The translations under genes were made by a program, and so were the position numbers. From contig CALUWZ010000018.1 in assembly GCA_944324625.1 (NCBI GenBank), positions 1 to 16,467 of the forward strand: a DNA stretch of 16,467 nucleotides, given 5' to 3'. This document shows positions 15,590 to 16,467 of the stretch, in pieces. The stretch is from an uncultured Mailhella sp. GTDB taxonomy: Bacteria > Desulfobacterota > Desulfovibrionia > Desulfovibrionales > Desulfovibrionaceae. How positions within the stretch are numbered: the stretch's first letter is position 1; every line of letters starts with the position of its first letter. The notes under the pieces were generated by a model. It was not told the DNA's origin. It did no database searches and saw nothing but the letters and a program-made list of their open reading frames with translations.

Positions 15590-16100
15590 GGTTTATACCT
15601 GTTTTGGTGAGCAAATTGATATTTTTTTCCGTTACGCCGAGCACAAGCCTTTCATTAAGCACACGGACAATGAGTATGCTTTTGCCCTGCCCCAGCGGCA
15701 GCTGGCCTTCCAGATACATGCTGTCGCGCGGCAGAAGTTTCTGGCCGGGCAGAAATCTTCCGTTGCCGACTTTTCTGACCATTTTCAGCACATACCAGAA
15801 GAGGGCGAGAAGCAGAAGCATAATGCCTATGGCTTTGAAGTAATTTCCCCATGTAAAGGCAGGGATTTCTTCCGTCTGCTTTCGGTTGAATTCGGTTTTT
15901 GCATTTTGTTCCTGATGCAGTGCCGTATTGCCTGATTTTTCAGCATATTCCGATTTGGCTTCGGTCTGTGTTTTTATCGGTTCTGTTTTTTGTTCGGTCT
16001 GCTGTATCTGCTCGGCCGCGGCAAAGGCAGGAGTTTGGGAGAAGGTTCCGCAAAGCCCTGTCAGAAACAAAATTAAAAGAAGTTGTTGCATTGTTTTCAT
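15528..16100 (-). CDS. fliO: FliO-like flagellar export chaperone
   Basis: 190 aa. An N-terminal signal or anchor (LLLILFLTGLCGTFS...AFA) leads to a Gln/Glu/Lys-rich periplasmic stretch (~30-80). A membrane helix (~88-108, AIGIMLLLLALFWYVLKMV) follows, then a cytoplasmic domain, PGQKLLPRDSMYLEGQLPLGQGKSILIVRVLNERLVLGVTEKNINLL, with the pattern of the FliO domain. FliO is a scaffold that helps FliP rings assemble. The sequence is poorly conserved as usual, so position before fliP-fliQ is part of the evidence. The start at 16100 has only a distant AGG; a second ATG three codons later is possible. Confidence 0.85.
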   Translation of the reverse strand: MKTMQQLLLILFLTGLCGTFSQTPAFAAAEQIQQTEQKTEPIKTQTEAKSEYAEKSGNTALHQEQNAKTEFNRKQTEEIPAFTWGNYFKAIGIMLLLLALFWYVLKMVRKVGNGRFLPGQKLLPRDSMYLEGQLPLGQGKSILIVRVLNERLVLGVTEKNINLLTKTGINHAESFEELMRQTPAEDNTDA

Positions 16101-16114
16101 AGAAATTTTTTAAC

Positions 16115-16148
16115 CTAAAAAAAAAGAGATAACAAGTATCTCTTTTAA
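16115..16148 (-). terminator. Terminator-like hairpin between fliN and fliO
   Basis: AAGAGATA / TATCTCTT (16124-16131 with 16137-16144, loop of five) is followed on the minus strand by nine T. The stem is AT-rich and so probably leaky. It would dampen rather than stop transcription from fliN into fliO. Confidence 0.65.
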
Positions 16149-16157
16149 GAAAAATTT

Positions 16158-16467
16158 TCAGCTGAGCTGGGTTATTCGTTCTATGGGGCTGATAATATCG
16201 GTCAGACGCACGCCGAATTTTTCGTTGACCACAACAGCTTCGCCGCGGGCAACCAATTTGCCGTTAACGAAAATTTCCAAGGGTTCGCCTGCCAGTTTGT
16301 TGAGTTCGACGACAGATCCCTGACCAAGCTGCAGCAGGTCTTTGATTAAAAGCCTTGTGCGTCCGAGTTCTGCGGACACGTCAAGAGGAATGTCCAGAAT
16401 AAAATCAAGCTCCCGCTTTTGGTTGTCCTGAGGAGTTATTTTGGCTACATCGGTTAAATTTTTGTAT
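16158..16467 (-). CDS. fliN: Flagellar motor switch protein FliN, 5' end outside the window
   Basis: The frame stays open to the window edge. The last ~102 residues are visible: ELDFILDIPLDVSAELGR, then LIKDLLQLGQGSVVELNKLAG, PLEIFVNGKLVARGEAVVVN and EKFGVRLTDIISP. This is the complete SpoA/FliMN C-ring domain, ending after ERITQLS. FliN forms the base of the rotor C-ring, interacts with FliM and with FliH of the export apparatus, and takes part in switching. An internal ATG or GTG near 16379 is not the start, since the conserved LDIPLDVS segment lies upstream of it. A terminator-like hairpin separates it from fliO. Confidence 0.95.
   Translation of the reverse strand, partial: YKNLTDVAKITPQDNQKRELDFILDIPLDVSAELGRTRLLIKDLLQLGQGSVVELNKLAGEPLEIFVNGKLVARGEAVVVNEKFGVRLTDIISPIERITQLS

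Noticed and set aside
1..16467. CRISPR array, tRNA/rRNA genes, insertion sequences, prophage or defence-system genes
   Set aside because: No spaced direct repeats, no tRNA-like cloverleaf, no transposase, integrase or terminal inverted repeats were seen; all larger ORFs are assigned to housekeeping families or shadows.

Overview
The window reads as a chromosomal segment of a low-GC, flagellated, anaerobic bacterium of the Desulfovibrionaceae type (a relative of Desulfovibrio, Bilophila, Lawsonia or Taurinivorans). This is an inference from gene content: a B12-dependent ribonucleotide reductase, SelB, a long-form HPF beside RapZ, flagellar export genes, and a DnaA of the divergent form I associate with Desulfovibrio. 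The family assignment comes from memory of protein sequences, not from a search. The first ~165-190 bases do not belong to this genome: they are ~62% GC (about 40% just after) and encode a Firmicutes-style response regulator receiver domain, apparently joined to the rest by an assembly or ligation chimera.

Layout, left to right. 1-193: foreign response-regulator fragment (minus). 138-869: truncated dynamin-like GTPase gene (minus), broken at its P-loop by the junction. 944-3190: nrdJ (minus) with its own terminator and a NrdR-box-like palindrome upstream. 3407-3922: DUF721/DciA-like gene (plus). 3923-4283: very AT-rich spacer with DnaA-box-like sites, a candidate origin and dnaA control region. 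4284-5708: dnaA (plus), converging on pepP across a bidirectional terminator. 7744-5758: rapZ-pepP (minus). 8362-7829: hpf (minus) with its own promoter and terminator. 9634-8529: nitronate monooxygenase-family gene (minus) with promoter, terminator and an apparent one-base frameshift. 16100-9766: a tightly packed minus-strand run fliO-fliP-fliQ-selB-exonuclease-PHP phosphatase-dual ABC ATPase. 16467-16158: the 3' part of fliN.

Themes: the left half is DNA precursor supply and replication initiation (nrdJ, a DciA-like helicase-loader candidate, dnaA, possible oriC). The middle is ribosome hibernation and RNA-adaptor housekeeping (hpf, rapZ, pepP). The right half couples flagellar export genes to selenocysteine translation and three unrelated housekeeping enzymes in one transcription unit. 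No tRNA, rRNA, CRISPR array, insertion sequence or clear novel defence system was seen. The points most worth checking are the chimeric junction, the missing P-loop lysine in RapZ, the missing arginine finger in DnaA, the candidate origin, and the fli-selB operon.
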